A stretch of 9,787 nt of DNA from Fidelibacterota bacterium UBA7303 (GTDB taxonomy: Bacteria; Fidelibacterota; Marinisomatia; Marinisomatales; UBA1611), in NCBI GenBank assembly GCA_002471805.1, contig DKQR01000044.1, positions 1 through 9,787 of the forward strand, read 5' to 3'. Shown in pieces: positions 1-6,851 of the stretch; within the stretch, counting starts at the first letter, position 1; the number at the start of each line of letters is the position of its first letter. The position numbers and the translations under genes are program-made. The notes beneath the pieces are model-generated. The model searched no databases, had not been told where the DNA came from, and saw nothing but the letters and a program-made list of their open reading frames with translations.

Positions 1-249
1 GACCATGGCGAGGATTTGACCTATAAGCAATGTAAAATAGACCAGGCCAGATCCCAGAGGATTGAAACTGGAGTAAATCAGCATGGAACTGGCCCCCACG
101 GCTGCGCCCCAAGAGAATCCCAGAGTCAGGCCCGATAGAAATACGGTGATGGAAATAAATTCCACATTGGGTACCAGCATGAACATAAAACCCAATCCAA
201 TGGCCACAGCGGAAAAAATTGCCGCCCGGACCAGGTTACTCAGGTTCAT
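1..249 (-). CDS. Membrane protein resembling an ECF transporter S component (partial, C-terminus outside window)
   Basis: An open frame begins with ATG at 249 and runs without a stop to the window edge, giving the first 83 residues. They are strongly hydrophobic: one membrane segment at about residues 8-26, a second at about 31-52, and a third starting near 70. The sequence around residues 28-65 (PNVEF, then a Gly/Ala-rich stretch, then FNPLGSGL) resembles the substrate-binding S component of energy-coupling-factor vitamin transporters, where an N-V-E-x-(I/V)-T stretch and an N-P-x-G-x-G motif recur. The S component would bind a vitamin or metal and dock on the EcfA/EcfT module. No substrate can be named, and no ATPase or T component is visible here. 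The start overlaps the end of the exoribonuclease gene by 14 nt, suggesting co-transcription. Only a weak purine stretch precedes the ATG. The family call is by pattern and is moderately sure; membrane location is surer. Confidence 0.6.
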   Translation of the reverse strand, partial: MNLSNLVRAAIFSAVAIGLGFMFMLVPNVEFISITVFLSGLTLGFSWGAAVGASSMLIYSSFNPLGSGLVYFTLLIGQILAMV

Positions 250-1198
250 TATCTTTTAACAGCGGAATACGAAAATAATTGTGTCGATTGGTGAAAAGGC
301 CCTGTTCCTGGTCTTCACTATAGGCGATATCCATGAGATTCATCTTGGCATCCATATGATCGATTAAATGCACCAGCAGTGCTTCCCTAAATGCAGGATT
401 TTTCGGTGATTGCCATTCGTAACGACCCTGGTGCGCCAGGATGATATGTTCCACTTTCTGCCCCAGATCCTCTGGGAAACCCCTGATCTTATTTATCGTG
501 TCCCGAACCATATCCCGGCCTATAACAATGTGGCCGATCAGGTGCCCTGCGGCGGTGTAATCTGCTTCATATTCCGAATCGATCTCCTCGAGTTTGCCAA
601 TGTCATGGAGCATTACTCCAGCCAGTAGTAAATCAGTATCTACCCGGTATAACGGAGCAATCTTCCTGGCGATACGAACCATGGTCAGGATATGCTCTAA
701 ATATCCGGAACGAAAATTATGGTGCATTTTTACGGAAGCGGGGTGAACCAGCAATTTTTTCTTATTTCTTTTATAAATGAGGCCCACCAGTTTTTTAAGG
801 TATTTGTTTTTCATCCGGCCTATAACCCCTTCCACTTCCTGCCACATCTTCTTCGGATCCAGCCTGGATGAGGGTACGACTTTGGCCGGATCAAAACCAT
901 AGCGGCCATAATTTTGAACCGTAGCCCTTCGAATTTTCCGAACAATGAGCTGGGGGCGGTCCATGAAGGATTCCACATCCCCGGAAACTGCTACAGCGTC
1001 CCCTGGTTCAAATAAATTGTTTAAATCGGAAACCTTATCCCATATCTTGGCAGAAATGCGGCCGGTTTTATCCCTGAGCTCCAGATCCAGGTATAAATCT
1101 CCGCTGCGGGTATGACGCAGGTGTTTTTCAACACAGAGGTAAAATCCCTGGATGGAGGTGCCTTCCTTGAATTTTTCGATCGCAGTAAGTCTTTTCAC
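236..1198 (-). CDS. yhaM: YhaM-like 3'-5' exoribonuclease (OB-fold + HD domain)
   Basis: The 320-residue protein has an N-terminal OB-fold nucleic-acid-binding domain (about residues 15-92) and a C-terminal HD phosphohydrolase domain (about 155-290). Visible metal-ligand motifs are HHNFRSGYLEH ending at H169, HDIGK with H198/D199, H256 in AHQGRYEW, and D280 in LIDHMDAK. This order and length match the YhaM family (B. subtilis YhaM is of similar size), cytoplasmic Mn-dependent enzymes that degrade short RNA and single-stranded DNA from the 3' end. The start is a GTG. The frame stays open only to 1240 upstream and offers no ATG, so GTG at 1198 is the best start. There is no Shine-Dalgarno sequence. 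A candidate promoter places transcription at or within a few bases of this GTG, so the message may be leaderless. A membrane-protein gene overlaps the 3' end. Domain identity is clear; the exact substrate is inferred from the family. Confidence 0.82.
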   Translation of the reverse strand: MKRLTAIEKFKEGTSIQGFYLCVEKHLRHTRSGDLYLDLELRDKTGRISAKIWDKVSDLNNLFEPGDAVAVSGDVESFMDRPQLIVRKIRRATVQNYGRYGFDPAKVVPSSRLDPKKMWQEVEGVIGRMKNKYLKKLVGLIYKRNKKKLLVHPASVKMHHNFRSGYLEHILTMVRIARKIAPLYRVDTDLLLAGVMLHDIGKLEEIDSEYEADYTAAGHLIGHIVIGRDMVRDTINKIRGFPEDLGQKVEHIILAHQGRYEWQSPKNPAFREALLVHLIDHMDAKMNLMDIAYSEDQEQGLFTNRHNYFRIPLLKDNEPE

Positions 1199-1207
1199 CG
1201 GGAATGA

Positions 1208-1236
1208 ATTTTCAGATGGAATATCAGTCCAGTCAA
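1208..1236 (-). promoter_or_regulatory. Candidate sigma70-type promoter of the yhaM-like gene
   Basis: On the minus strand, TTGACT (1236-1231; 5 of 6 matches to TTGACA) is followed after exactly 17 nt by GAAAAT (1213-1208; 4 of 6 matches to TATAAT). The expected transcription start falls close to the GTG start codon at 1198. This is a consensus match only. Confidence 0.4.
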
Positions 1237-1249
1237 GAAGTTAAAAGCC

Positions 1250-1257
1250 TGTAAATT
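1250..1257 (+). promoter_or_regulatory. Possible -10 element of the GNAT gene
   Basis: TGTAAATT lies 5 nt upstream of the GTG start codon at 1263. The same TAAATT hexamer precedes fur and mltG. There is no convincing -35 box at 16-18 nt. If real, the transcript would start essentially at the start codon. Weak call. Confidence 0.25.
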
Positions 1258-1262
1258 GAGTT

Positions 1263-1754
1263 GTGAATGATCTGCAATATTCAATCGAAGAGGTTTCATA
1301 CAGGGACCGGGAAGACCGCAGAATTTTAAAAACCTGCCTCAGTAACTGGTTTTATTCACCAAAAATATTGAATTTTGTTGCCCCCTCCATGACCTTTCCA
1401 TTTACATTCTCAACCTGGGTGAATTATTACCGAAAACTTTCAGGAATAACCACATTTGTGACGAAGCACGAGGGCTGGATTGTGGGGCATATAAGCCTTC
1501 ACTTTGATGAAACAAAAAAAAATGCCCATTTATTTCATTTATTTATTGATCCGGGATACCGCAGGCGGGGTCTAGCTCAAAAAATGATTACAGTTGTGGA
1601 AGATCATGGAAGTAAGCTGGGCGCTGTCTCTTTTTCATTGTTTGTATTGCCAAAAAATGAGCCGGCCAGGATACTGTATGAAAAAAGAGGGTATCAAGAG
1701 GATGGCCTTGGTCGTACCGGCGGAATAAAATATTCAAAAATAAACTTGGACTAA
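1263..1754 (+). CDS. GNAT family N-acetyltransferase
   Basis: This 163-residue protein has the size of a single-domain GNAT acetyltransferase, which transfers acetyl from acetyl-CoA to an amine. Motif A is clear at residues 91-109: beta-strand FHLFIDPGYR, then the acetyl-CoA pyrophosphate-binding pattern R-x-x-G-x-A at R100-R-R-G103-L-A105, then a helix. Motif B follows as N132-EPARILYEKRGYQ. The acceptor cannot be predicted. The start is GTG at 1263; the next in-frame Met is at about residue 43, too late to keep the fold. There is only a weak TTGAG upstream, so translation may be leaderless. The gene is divergent from the yhaM-like gene and convergent with the iron operon. Its TAA overlaps the TAG of the small Feo-associated gene by 4 nt. 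It is not obviously related to iron uptake. Confidence 0.82.
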   Translation: MNDLQYSIEEVSYRDREDRRILKTCLSNWFYSPKILNFVAPSMTFPFTFSTWVNYYRKLSGITTFVTKHEGWIVGHISLHFDETKKNAHLFHLFIDPGYRRRGLAQKMITVVEDHGSKLGAVSFSLFVLPKNEPARILYEKRGYQEDGLGRTGGIKYSKINLD

Positions 1755-1876
1755 TCCACCGGACATTCAGCACAGCCGTGGATCCTGTCACCTGAGCTGA
1801 ACTTCTTTATTGTACGATCCATGATTGCAATAACTGAACCGGCAAGTACAACCCCTAAGATAATATATTGCACCAT
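1751..1876 (-). CDS. FeoB-associated Cys-rich membrane peptide (41 aa)
   Basis: A 41-residue frame starts at the ATG that shares its A with the feoB stop codon (TAATG), the usual layout for translational coupling. The product has one membrane helix (about residues 3-19), a short basic stretch with two adjacent lysines (K24, K25), and a C-terminal CxxC (C35-A-E-C38) just before the end. Size, one helix, cytosolic or peripheral cysteines, and position right after feoB match the FeoB-associated Cys-rich membrane protein family (PF12669 type), thought to assist or regulate Fe(II) transport by FeoB. The family usually has more cysteines than the two here. The same frame stays open upstream inside feoB as far as 2017, but that extension lies in coding sequence of feoB and is not membrane-protein-like, so the short start is preferred. 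Function is inferred from family and position. Confidence 0.72.
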   Translation of the reverse strand: MVQYIILGVVLAGSVIAIMDRTIKKFSSGDRIHGCAECPVD

Positions 1877-3948
1877 TATGCATAGCCCAGAATTAACCCG
1901 CCCTGATAGACGATCAGGGAGGCCAGGTAAGCCAGCCCGGTCATATAGAAAACCATGAAAACCGGCCACTTCCAGGAATTGGTCTCCCGTTTCACAATGG
2001 CAAAGGTCGCCATGCATTGCGCAGCATAAACATAAAAAACCATTAAACTGAAAGCAACCAGCGGCGTGTAATTTGGCTCACCGGTTTCCGGATTCAAGTC
2101 ATTTTTCAATGATTCGGTGATAGACACAACATTTTCGCCGCCGCCTTCTACATTATAGATCGTTGCCAAAGTGCTTACCATCACTTCCCTGGCCGCAAAG
2201 GATGTAACCAGGCCAATGCCTATTTTCCAGTCAAAGCCGAGCGGTTTGATCAGTGGTTCCATTGCATGGCCAATCTTTGCCGCATAGCTGCGCTGGATAT
2301 CAGACCCTTTTTCCGTTTCCGGGAAGGAGGCCAGAAACCATAATACAATTGAAATGGCCATAATGATCTTCCCGGCATCCATAACAAATAATTTCCCCCG
2401 GGTGTAGACCTGGCGGAAAATGGACTTCATTACCGGAACTCGGTAAGGCGGTAATTCCATTACAAAGGAGGATTTTCTTTCTTCCTTGACCCACCGGCTG
2501 AAAAATATGGACAGGATCAATGCAGTAATCGTTCCCAAAAAATACATCACCACCAGGGTTAACCCTTGAAGACCGAAAATCCCCCAGATCGTCACCTGGG
2601 GAATAAAGGCTCCGATCATGAGCGCATAAACAGGCAACCGGGCGCTGCAGCTCATTAAAGGAAGAACCAGAATCGTCACCAGGCGTTCTTTCCAGCTGTC
2701 AATGGTTCTAGTAGCCATGATACCCGGGATTGCACAGGCATAACCACTCATCAGTGGTAGCACCGATCGTCCATGCAGCCCGACTTTGACCATGATTTTA
2801 TCCATCATGATCGCCACCCGGGCCATGTACCCCGTATCCTCCAGAAGGGATAGAAAAAATATTAAAATGATGATTTGCGGCAGAAAAATAAGCACAGCGC
2901 CGGCGCCGCCAATGATCCCTTCTACGAGCAGGTCTTTCAAGACACTGGCTGGCAATGTGGAGGCAACCCAGTTCCCAAAGGAGGCAATGCCGGAATCAAT
3001 CCAATCCATTGGGATCGTGGACCAGGAAAAAATAGCCTGAAATATAAAAGTCAAAAGCCCCACAAATACGATTGGCCCGATCCATTTGTGGATCAAAACC
3101 TTATCAATTTTTTCGCTTCGGGTCTGGGTCTCAATGTGGATCTCCGCTGCCGGGACCACCTGATCCAGCCAATGATATCTTAAAGTTGGCTCCAGCGTTT
3201 CCGGAGGAAACCCGATCGACCTGAGGTTTGCCCGGGAGGACTCCAAACTGGATCCATTGATAGTTGTATTTCCATACCCCTGCCCCGTGGTCACACTGCG
3301 AATCGCATAGGAATGCAGGAGTGCATCTGTATAATTCCCGCCTTTTTTATACTCCTTGATCATGGGACCGATGGCCTCTTTCACAGGATCAGGAATGGTC
3401 AGAAGTGCTGCCTGGTCTACTGGATGCCTGATGGTTTGTGCAACCTGATATTTCAATTGTTTGATCCCTTCCCTGTAGCGGGCAGAAATGGGAACGATGG
3501 CAGCTGTACCCAGCGTTGAATTCAGTTTCTCGGCATCGATTGCCAGCGATTTATTTCGGGCTAGATCCATCATATTGAGGGCCACGATCACCGGAATGCC
3601 CAGATCCAGCAGCTGCGAGGTGAGATAGAGATTCCGCTCCAAATTGGTTGCATCCACAACAGATATGATGCAGGCAGGTGCATGATCCGATTCCAACCAG
3701 CTGTCAACCTCCATGGCTACGATTACCTCATCCTGGGATTCAGGAACCAGACTATATGTTCCAGGCAGGTCTATGATTTCAATAGTATCATCTCCAATGG
3801 TGCAGCTTCCTGTTTTCCGTTCCACTGTTACACCTGGATAATTGGAGACTTTGTGATTCAATCCTGTCAGTGCGTTAAATAACGCAGTCTTGCCGGAATT
3901 GGGGTTTCCGATCAAGGCAATGGCTCCGATTCCCGACAGGTTATTCAT
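1876..3948 (-). CDS. feoB: Ferrous iron transport protein B (GTPase-gated Fe(II) permease)
   Basis: The 690-residue protein has an N-terminal G domain: G1 GNPNSGKT (14-21), G2 around T41, G3 DLPG (60-63), G4 NMMD (125-128), G5 SAR (155-157). A helical GDI-like linker (about 165-280) and a polytopic membrane domain with two Gate motifs follow: GYACAIPGIMATRT (402-415, C405) and LMSCSARLPVY (431-441, C434). The conserved segments FAAREVMVSTLATIYN (584-599) and QCMATFAIVKRETNSW (644-659) are also present. This is inner-membrane Fe(II) uptake driven or gated by GTP. The frame extends to 3981, but I chose ATG 3948: the extra 11 residues would lie inside feoA and precede the normal N-terminus. With this start, feoB overlaps feoA by 8 nt. 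It is shorter than E. coli FeoB (about 770 aa) but complete in motifs. It is probably Fur-repressed as part of the operon. Confidence 0.96.
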   Translation of the reverse strand: MNNLSGIGAIALIGNPNSGKTALFNALTGLNHKVSNYPGVTVERKTGSCTIGDDTIEIIDLPGTYSLVPESQDEVIVAMEVDSWLESDHAPACIISVVDATNLERNLYLTSQLLDLGIPVIVALNMMDLARNKSLAIDAEKLNSTLGTAAIVPISARYREGIKQLKYQVAQTIRHPVDQAALLTIPDPVKEAIGPMIKEYKKGGNYTDALLHSYAIRSVTTGQGYGNTTINGSSLESSRANLRSIGFPPETLEPTLRYHWLDQVVPAAEIHIETQTRSEKIDKVLIHKWIGPIVFVGLLTFIFQAIFSWSTIPMDWIDSGIASFGNWVASTLPASVLKDLLVEGIIGGAGAVLIFLPQIIILIFFLSLLEDTGYMARVAIMMDKIMVKVGLHGRSVLPLMSGYACAIPGIMATRTIDSWKERLVTILVLPLMSCSARLPVYALMIGAFIPQVTIWGIFGLQGLTLVVMYFLGTITALILSIFFSRWVKEERKSSFVMELPPYRVPVMKSIFRQVYTRGKLFVMDAGKIIMAISIVLWFLASFPETEKGSDIQRSYAAKIGHAMEPLIKPLGFDWKIGIGLVTSFAAREVMVSTLATIYNVEGGGENVVSITESLKNDLNPETGEPNYTPLVAFSLMVFYVYAAQCMATFAIVKRETNSWKWPVFMVFYMTGLAYLASLIVYQGGLILGYA

Positions 3949-4168
3949 GGATTTCAACTTTAATCTTAGAAGCATCAGCATACCTTAATGAGATCATTCC
4001 ATTTTGAATCCGTAATTGAACTGGACCTTGAAAAGGCATTTTCTGAACCAGCCGAACTTTAATCCCAGCCCTGAAACCCATCTCGATTAACCTGGCCTGG
4101 AATTCAGGCGCCCCTCCCAGGGAAACAATGATCCCGGTTTGGGATGGTAACAGGTCTAATATGGACAT
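3941..4168 (-). CDS. feoA: Ferrous iron transport protein A
   Basis: The 75-residue cytosolic protein has the typical size and SH3-like beta-barrel pattern of FeoA. The hallmark is the segment RLIEMGFRAGIKVRLVQKMP (about 26-45), followed by G-P-V-Q-L-R-I and a closing ISLRYADASKIKV. FeoA is thought to act on or bind FeoB and is needed for full Fe(II) uptake. The ATG is 3 nt downstream of the fur stop codon, and the gene overlaps feoB by 8 nt, so it is the middle gene of a tight fur-feoA-feoB operon. No Shine-Dalgarno sequence precedes it; the stretch before the ATG is A-rich. Confidence 0.93.
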   Translation of the reverse strand: MSILDLLPSQTGIIVSLGGAPEFQARLIEMGFRAGIKVRLVQKMPFQGPVQLRIQNGMISLRYADASKIKVEIHE

Positions 4169-4171
4169 GGC

Positions 4172-4603
4172 TTATTTTTTTATGGGTCTTACAAACAACT
4201 GATGCACATGGCGGACCAATTCATAGCCATTATCTAGGGCAATTTTTTCCTGGAGCTGTTCCAAACGGGAATTGTAAAATTCAATGATATTGCCTGTTTC
4301 CAAACAGATCATATGATCGTGGTGCTCTTCATCAATTTTAGACTCGAACCGGTTTTTGCCGTCACCAACATCCAGTTTTCTTACAAGCTTATTTTTCACC
4401 AGCACATCAATGGTTCTGTACACCGTGGCGCGGGAAACCTTTACCCCTTTACTACGGATACTTATGAATATATCATCTGCATCCCGATGCTTCCGAGAAA
4501 TTCCAATCTCCGTCCACACAGCCAGACGCTGCCGGGTAAACCGTAAACCTTCCTTCTGCAGGACTTCTTTTAAAATTTGAATGTTTTTGGCTGCTGTTGC
4601 CAT
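4172..4603 (-). CDS. fur: Ferric uptake regulator (Fur family)
   Basis: The 143-residue transcription factor has an N-terminal winged helix, with RFTRQRLAV (21-29) and recognition-helix region VSRATVYRTIDVLVK (56-70), and a C-terminal metal-binding and dimerisation domain with HHDHMIC (94-100), IIEFY (106-110) and H132/H134 near the end. With Fe(II) it should bind Fur boxes and repress. The position directly ahead of feoA-feoB and a Fur-box-like palindrome at its own start make the iron-responsive role, with autoregulation, the best reading over Zur, PerR or Mur. C100 is its only cysteine: the paired CxxC motifs that build the structural zinc site in many Fur proteins are absent, as in some other Fur members. 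The protein ends soon after the last histidine. The ATG at 4603 has no strong ribosome-binding site. Confidence 0.9.
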   Translation of the reverse strand: MATAAKNIQILKEVLQKEGLRFTRQRLAVWTEIGISRKHRDADDIFISIRSKGVKVSRATVYRTIDVLVKNKLVRKLDVGDGKNRFESKIDEEHHDHMICLETGNIIEFYNSRLEQLQEKIALDNGYELVRHVHQLFVRPIKK

Positions 4604-4608
4604 TCTTA

Positions 4609-4625
4609 ATGAGATTGAGTCTCAT
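4609..4625 (-). promoter_or_regulatory. Fur box / operator of the fur-feoAB operon
   Basis: The sequence ATGAGATTGAGTCTCAT is a perfect inverted repeat (arms ATGAGA/TCTCAT, 5-nt centre). Its inner 15 bases match the 7-1-7 Fur consensus TGATAATnATTATCA at 11 of 14 defined positions. It lies just upstream of the fur ATG, overlapping the likely transcription start, a position suited to repression. The regulator is encoded immediately downstream. Confidence 0.65.
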
Positions 4626-4628
4626 CGT

Positions 4629-4637
4629 AATTTAGCA
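4629..4637 (-). promoter_or_regulatory. Candidate extended -10 element of the fur-feoAB promoter
   Basis: TGCTAAATT (TGn plus a 4-of-6 match to TATAAT) on the minus strand would start transcription around 4622, inside the palindrome. The region 17 nt upstream offers only a poor -35 (TTTAAT). An extended -10 can work without a good -35, and mltG has the same TGnTAAATT. Confidence 0.38.
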
Positions 4638-4640
4638 TTG

Positions 4641-4664
4641 ATCCTGAGAAAATTAAAACAGGAT
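4641..4664. repeat. Inverted repeat upstream of fur
   Basis: ATCCTG (4641-4646) and CAGGAT (4659-4664) form a 6-bp inverted repeat with a 12-nt A+T-rich centre, extendable by a G-U and a T-A pair outside. It lies between the pcrA stop codon and the fur -10. It could be a weak hairpin ending the pcrA message or a site for a regulator. The T residues on the minus strand are in the loop rather than after the stem, so it is not a standard terminator. Confidence 0.35.
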
Positions 4665-4679
4665 TATGAAATCAAAGAA

Positions 4680-6851
4680 TCAGGCGATCTTTGTCAAGTT
4701 TGCATACTTGACGATGAGTTTTTTCTTGGTGCCGTCTTTAAAGATAACACCCACGCGCTGGTTTTCGCCAGTGCCGCTTAGGACCATGATTTTCCCAGTG
4801 CCAAATATGGAATGTTCAACCATGTCGCCAACCTTAAAATCATCAAAAGCTGTCACGGTACGAGTAACTTCCACCCGGGTCTGTTTCACGCGGCTGCCGC
4901 CAACCACCCGGTGGGTCACTGCAGACTGGAATTTAATCCTTTCCAGGTATTCATCAGGGATTTCCCCAATGAACCTGCTGGGCATACCCAGAAGGTTTTC
5001 TCCGCCCATTCGTCGGCGGTTTGTAGCATATATCAGGTAAACCCGTTCCTCAGCCCGGGTCATGGCCACATAAAAGAGGCGGCGCTCCTCCTCCAGCGAT
5101 TCCTTGCTTTCCAGTGCGTTATACAAAGGAAACAGGCCATCATCCAGCCCGGCAATAAAGATCACCGGAAATTCCAGTCCCTTGGAGGAATGGGCTGTCA
5201 TCATGGTGACCCGATTGTCAGAATCATTCCAGTGATCAATATCGGATAAAAGCGATACTTCTTCTAAAAAGTCGCTCAATGATGAATCCGGCATTTTTTG
5301 ACAGAATTCGTCAATACTGTTCAATAATTCATTCACATTGTCCCAGCGTTCAGCATCATCGGGGTCATTGGATTTCTTAAAATGGCGGAGTATTCCCGCT
5401 TCTTCAACCAGGGCCCGTGCCAATTCGCAGGCACTCAGTTTTCCACGCAGATCATAGTATTTTTTTATCAGCTCAAAAAAGGATTCAAGCGCTTCGGATT
5501 GTTTGCCGCGGATAGGCAGTTTATCTGCATTTTCTAAAACATCAAACAGCTCGACTTTATCCAAGCCTGCCTGTTCCACGCATTTATCCATGGTCTTAGC
5601 ACCAATCCCCCGGGGCGGGAAATTCACCACCCTTCTCAGGGAAATCGTATCTTTCAAATTCATGACCAGCCGCAGATAGGCCAGTACATCCTTTACTTCT
5701 TTACGGTCGTAAAAACGAATGCCGCCCACAATATTGTAGGGAATGCCCATTCTGCGGAAATTGTCCTCCAGGGCCCGGGATTGGGCATTGGTACGGTAAA
5801 GAACAGCAAAGTTGCTGAAGGTGCGCTTCTTCAGCTTGATCTCCTTTTCCAGCGCCGAAATAATTGCATCGGACTCTTCCAGTTCATCTCTTGTTTCAAA
5901 CAGGCCGATCAATTCCCCGGAACCGTTGGCCGCCACCAGGTTTTTCTTGGCTCGTTTATCGTTATGGGTAACCACAGCGGTAGCCGCGTCCAGTATCTGC
6001 TGGGTAGAGCGATAATTTTTTTCCAGAGTGAAAATATGGCAGCTGGGGAAAAATTTCTCAAAATCCAGTATATTTGTCACATCGGCTCCCCGCCATCCGT
6101 AAATGGATTGATCATCGTCACCCACTACAGAGATATTTTCATTTTTCTCTGCCAGGCGGGTAATAAAAAAGTACTGCGGGCGGTTGGTATCCTGGTATTC
6201 ATCCACCAGGATATATTTCCATATATTCTGATATTTCTCCAATACTTTCGGGGCTTTGTCAAATAATTCCAGGGGATACAGCAGCAGGTCGTCAAAATCC
6301 AGCGCTTCATTTTCCCTTAACGCAGCCTGATAGGCTGCATAGACTTCTGCCGACGTTATTTCCAGCTTGGTCCGGGCCTTTTTGAGCTGGGCACTGGGCA
6401 TGATCATTTTATTTTTCAAATAACTGATCTGACTTCGGACCGCATTTGGTCCCAGGATATCTTTATGGACATTTAATTTTTTAAGGATCACTTTGATCAG
6501 GTCCATTTGATCCTGAACATCGTAAATCGCAAAACTGGGACTCAGGTTTACATGCCTGGCCTCAGTCCTAAGCAGGCGGGCACAGATGGAGTGAAAGGTG
6601 CCAATCGTAATAGGCAGCGAATCCGTTTTGAGCAGTTTCATAACCCGTTCTTTCATCTCCGCTGCAGCTTTGTTGGTAAAAGTTACGGCCAGAATATCTT
6701 CCGGCTGATAATGCCCATCCTGGATCAGGTGTACCATTTTATGGGTCAGTACGCGGGTTTTTCCGCTGCCCGCTCCCGCAAATATCAGCACCGGGCCATC
6801 CACTGCTTCCACTGCCCTGCCCTGCACCTTATTAAGCCCTTTTAAGCTCAT
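4680..6851 (-). CDS. pcrA: UvrD/PcrA-type ATP-dependent DNA helicase
   Basis: The 723-residue superfamily 1A 3'-5' helicase has all motifs in order: Q-motif region LNKVQ (6-10), Walker A AGAGSGKT (25-32), Ia TFTNKAAAEMKER (57-69), Ib TFHS (85-88), II VDEYQDT (216-222), III VVGDDDQSIYGWRGAD (242-257), IV LEKNYRST (276-283), V around 548-575 with TAHSSKGLEF, and VI EERRLFYVAMTRAEERVYL (588-606). The C-terminus (about 672-723, VGDMVEHSIFGTGKI) is the Tudor-like domain that in PcrA/UvrD contacts RNA polymerase. Roles known for the family are nucleotide excision repair, unwinding at stalled forks, removal of RecA, and transcription-coupled repair. The length is typical. The ATG overlaps the mltG stop codon (ATGA), so it is the second gene of an mltG-pcrA unit; AAGGA lies about 10 nt upstream of the start. 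Naming it PcrA rather than UvrD is a convention here. Confidence 0.95.
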   Translation of the reverse strand: MSLKGLNKVQGRAVEAVDGPVLIFAGAGSGKTRVLTHKMVHLIQDGHYQPEDILAVTFTNKAAAEMKERVMKLLKTDSLPITIGTFHSICARLLRTEARHVNLSPSFAIYDVQDQMDLIKVILKKLNVHKDILGPNAVRSQISYLKNKMIMPSAQLKKARTKLEITSAEVYAAYQAALRENEALDFDDLLLYPLELFDKAPKVLEKYQNIWKYILVDEYQDTNRPQYFFITRLAEKNENISVVGDDDQSIYGWRGADVTNILDFEKFFPSCHIFTLEKNYRSTQQILDAATAVVTHNDKRAKKNLVAANGSGELIGLFETRDELEESDAIISALEKEIKLKKRTFSNFAVLYRTNAQSRALEDNFRRMGIPYNIVGGIRFYDRKEVKDVLAYLRLVMNLKDTISLRRVVNFPPRGIGAKTMDKCVEQAGLDKVELFDVLENADKLPIRGKQSEALESFFELIKKYYDLRGKLSACELARALVEEAGILRHFKKSNDPDDAERWDNVNELLNSIDEFCQKMPDSSLSDFLEEVSLLSDIDHWNDSDNRVTMMTAHSSKGLEFPVIFIAGLDDGLFPLYNALESKESLEEERRLFYVAMTRAEERVYLIYATNRRRMGGENLLGMPSRFIGEIPDEYLERIKFQSAVTHRVVGGSRVKQTRVEVTRTVTAFDDFKVGDMVEHSIFGTGKIMVLSGTGENQRVGVIFKDGTKKKLIVKYANLTKIA

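Noticed and set aside
1877..2017. N-terminal extension of the small Feo peptide to 88 residues
   Set aside because: The extension is inside feoB in another frame and does not resemble a membrane peptide; the TAATG start gives a family-like 41 residues.
3949..3981. Upstream in-frame start for feoB adding 11 residues
   Set aside because: The added residues lie fully in feoA coding sequence and precede the normal FeoB N-terminus; ATG 3948 gives the standard overlap and length.
4692..4697. Perfect TTGACA on the minus strand at the end of pcrA as a fur -35
   Set aside because: No acceptable -10 hexamer lies 16-18 nt downstream, and it is too far from the TAAATT box.
5781..6266. 161-codon plus-strand frame opposite pcrA
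   Set aside because: It is antisense to conserved helicase motifs II-IV; its content is explained as a shadow.
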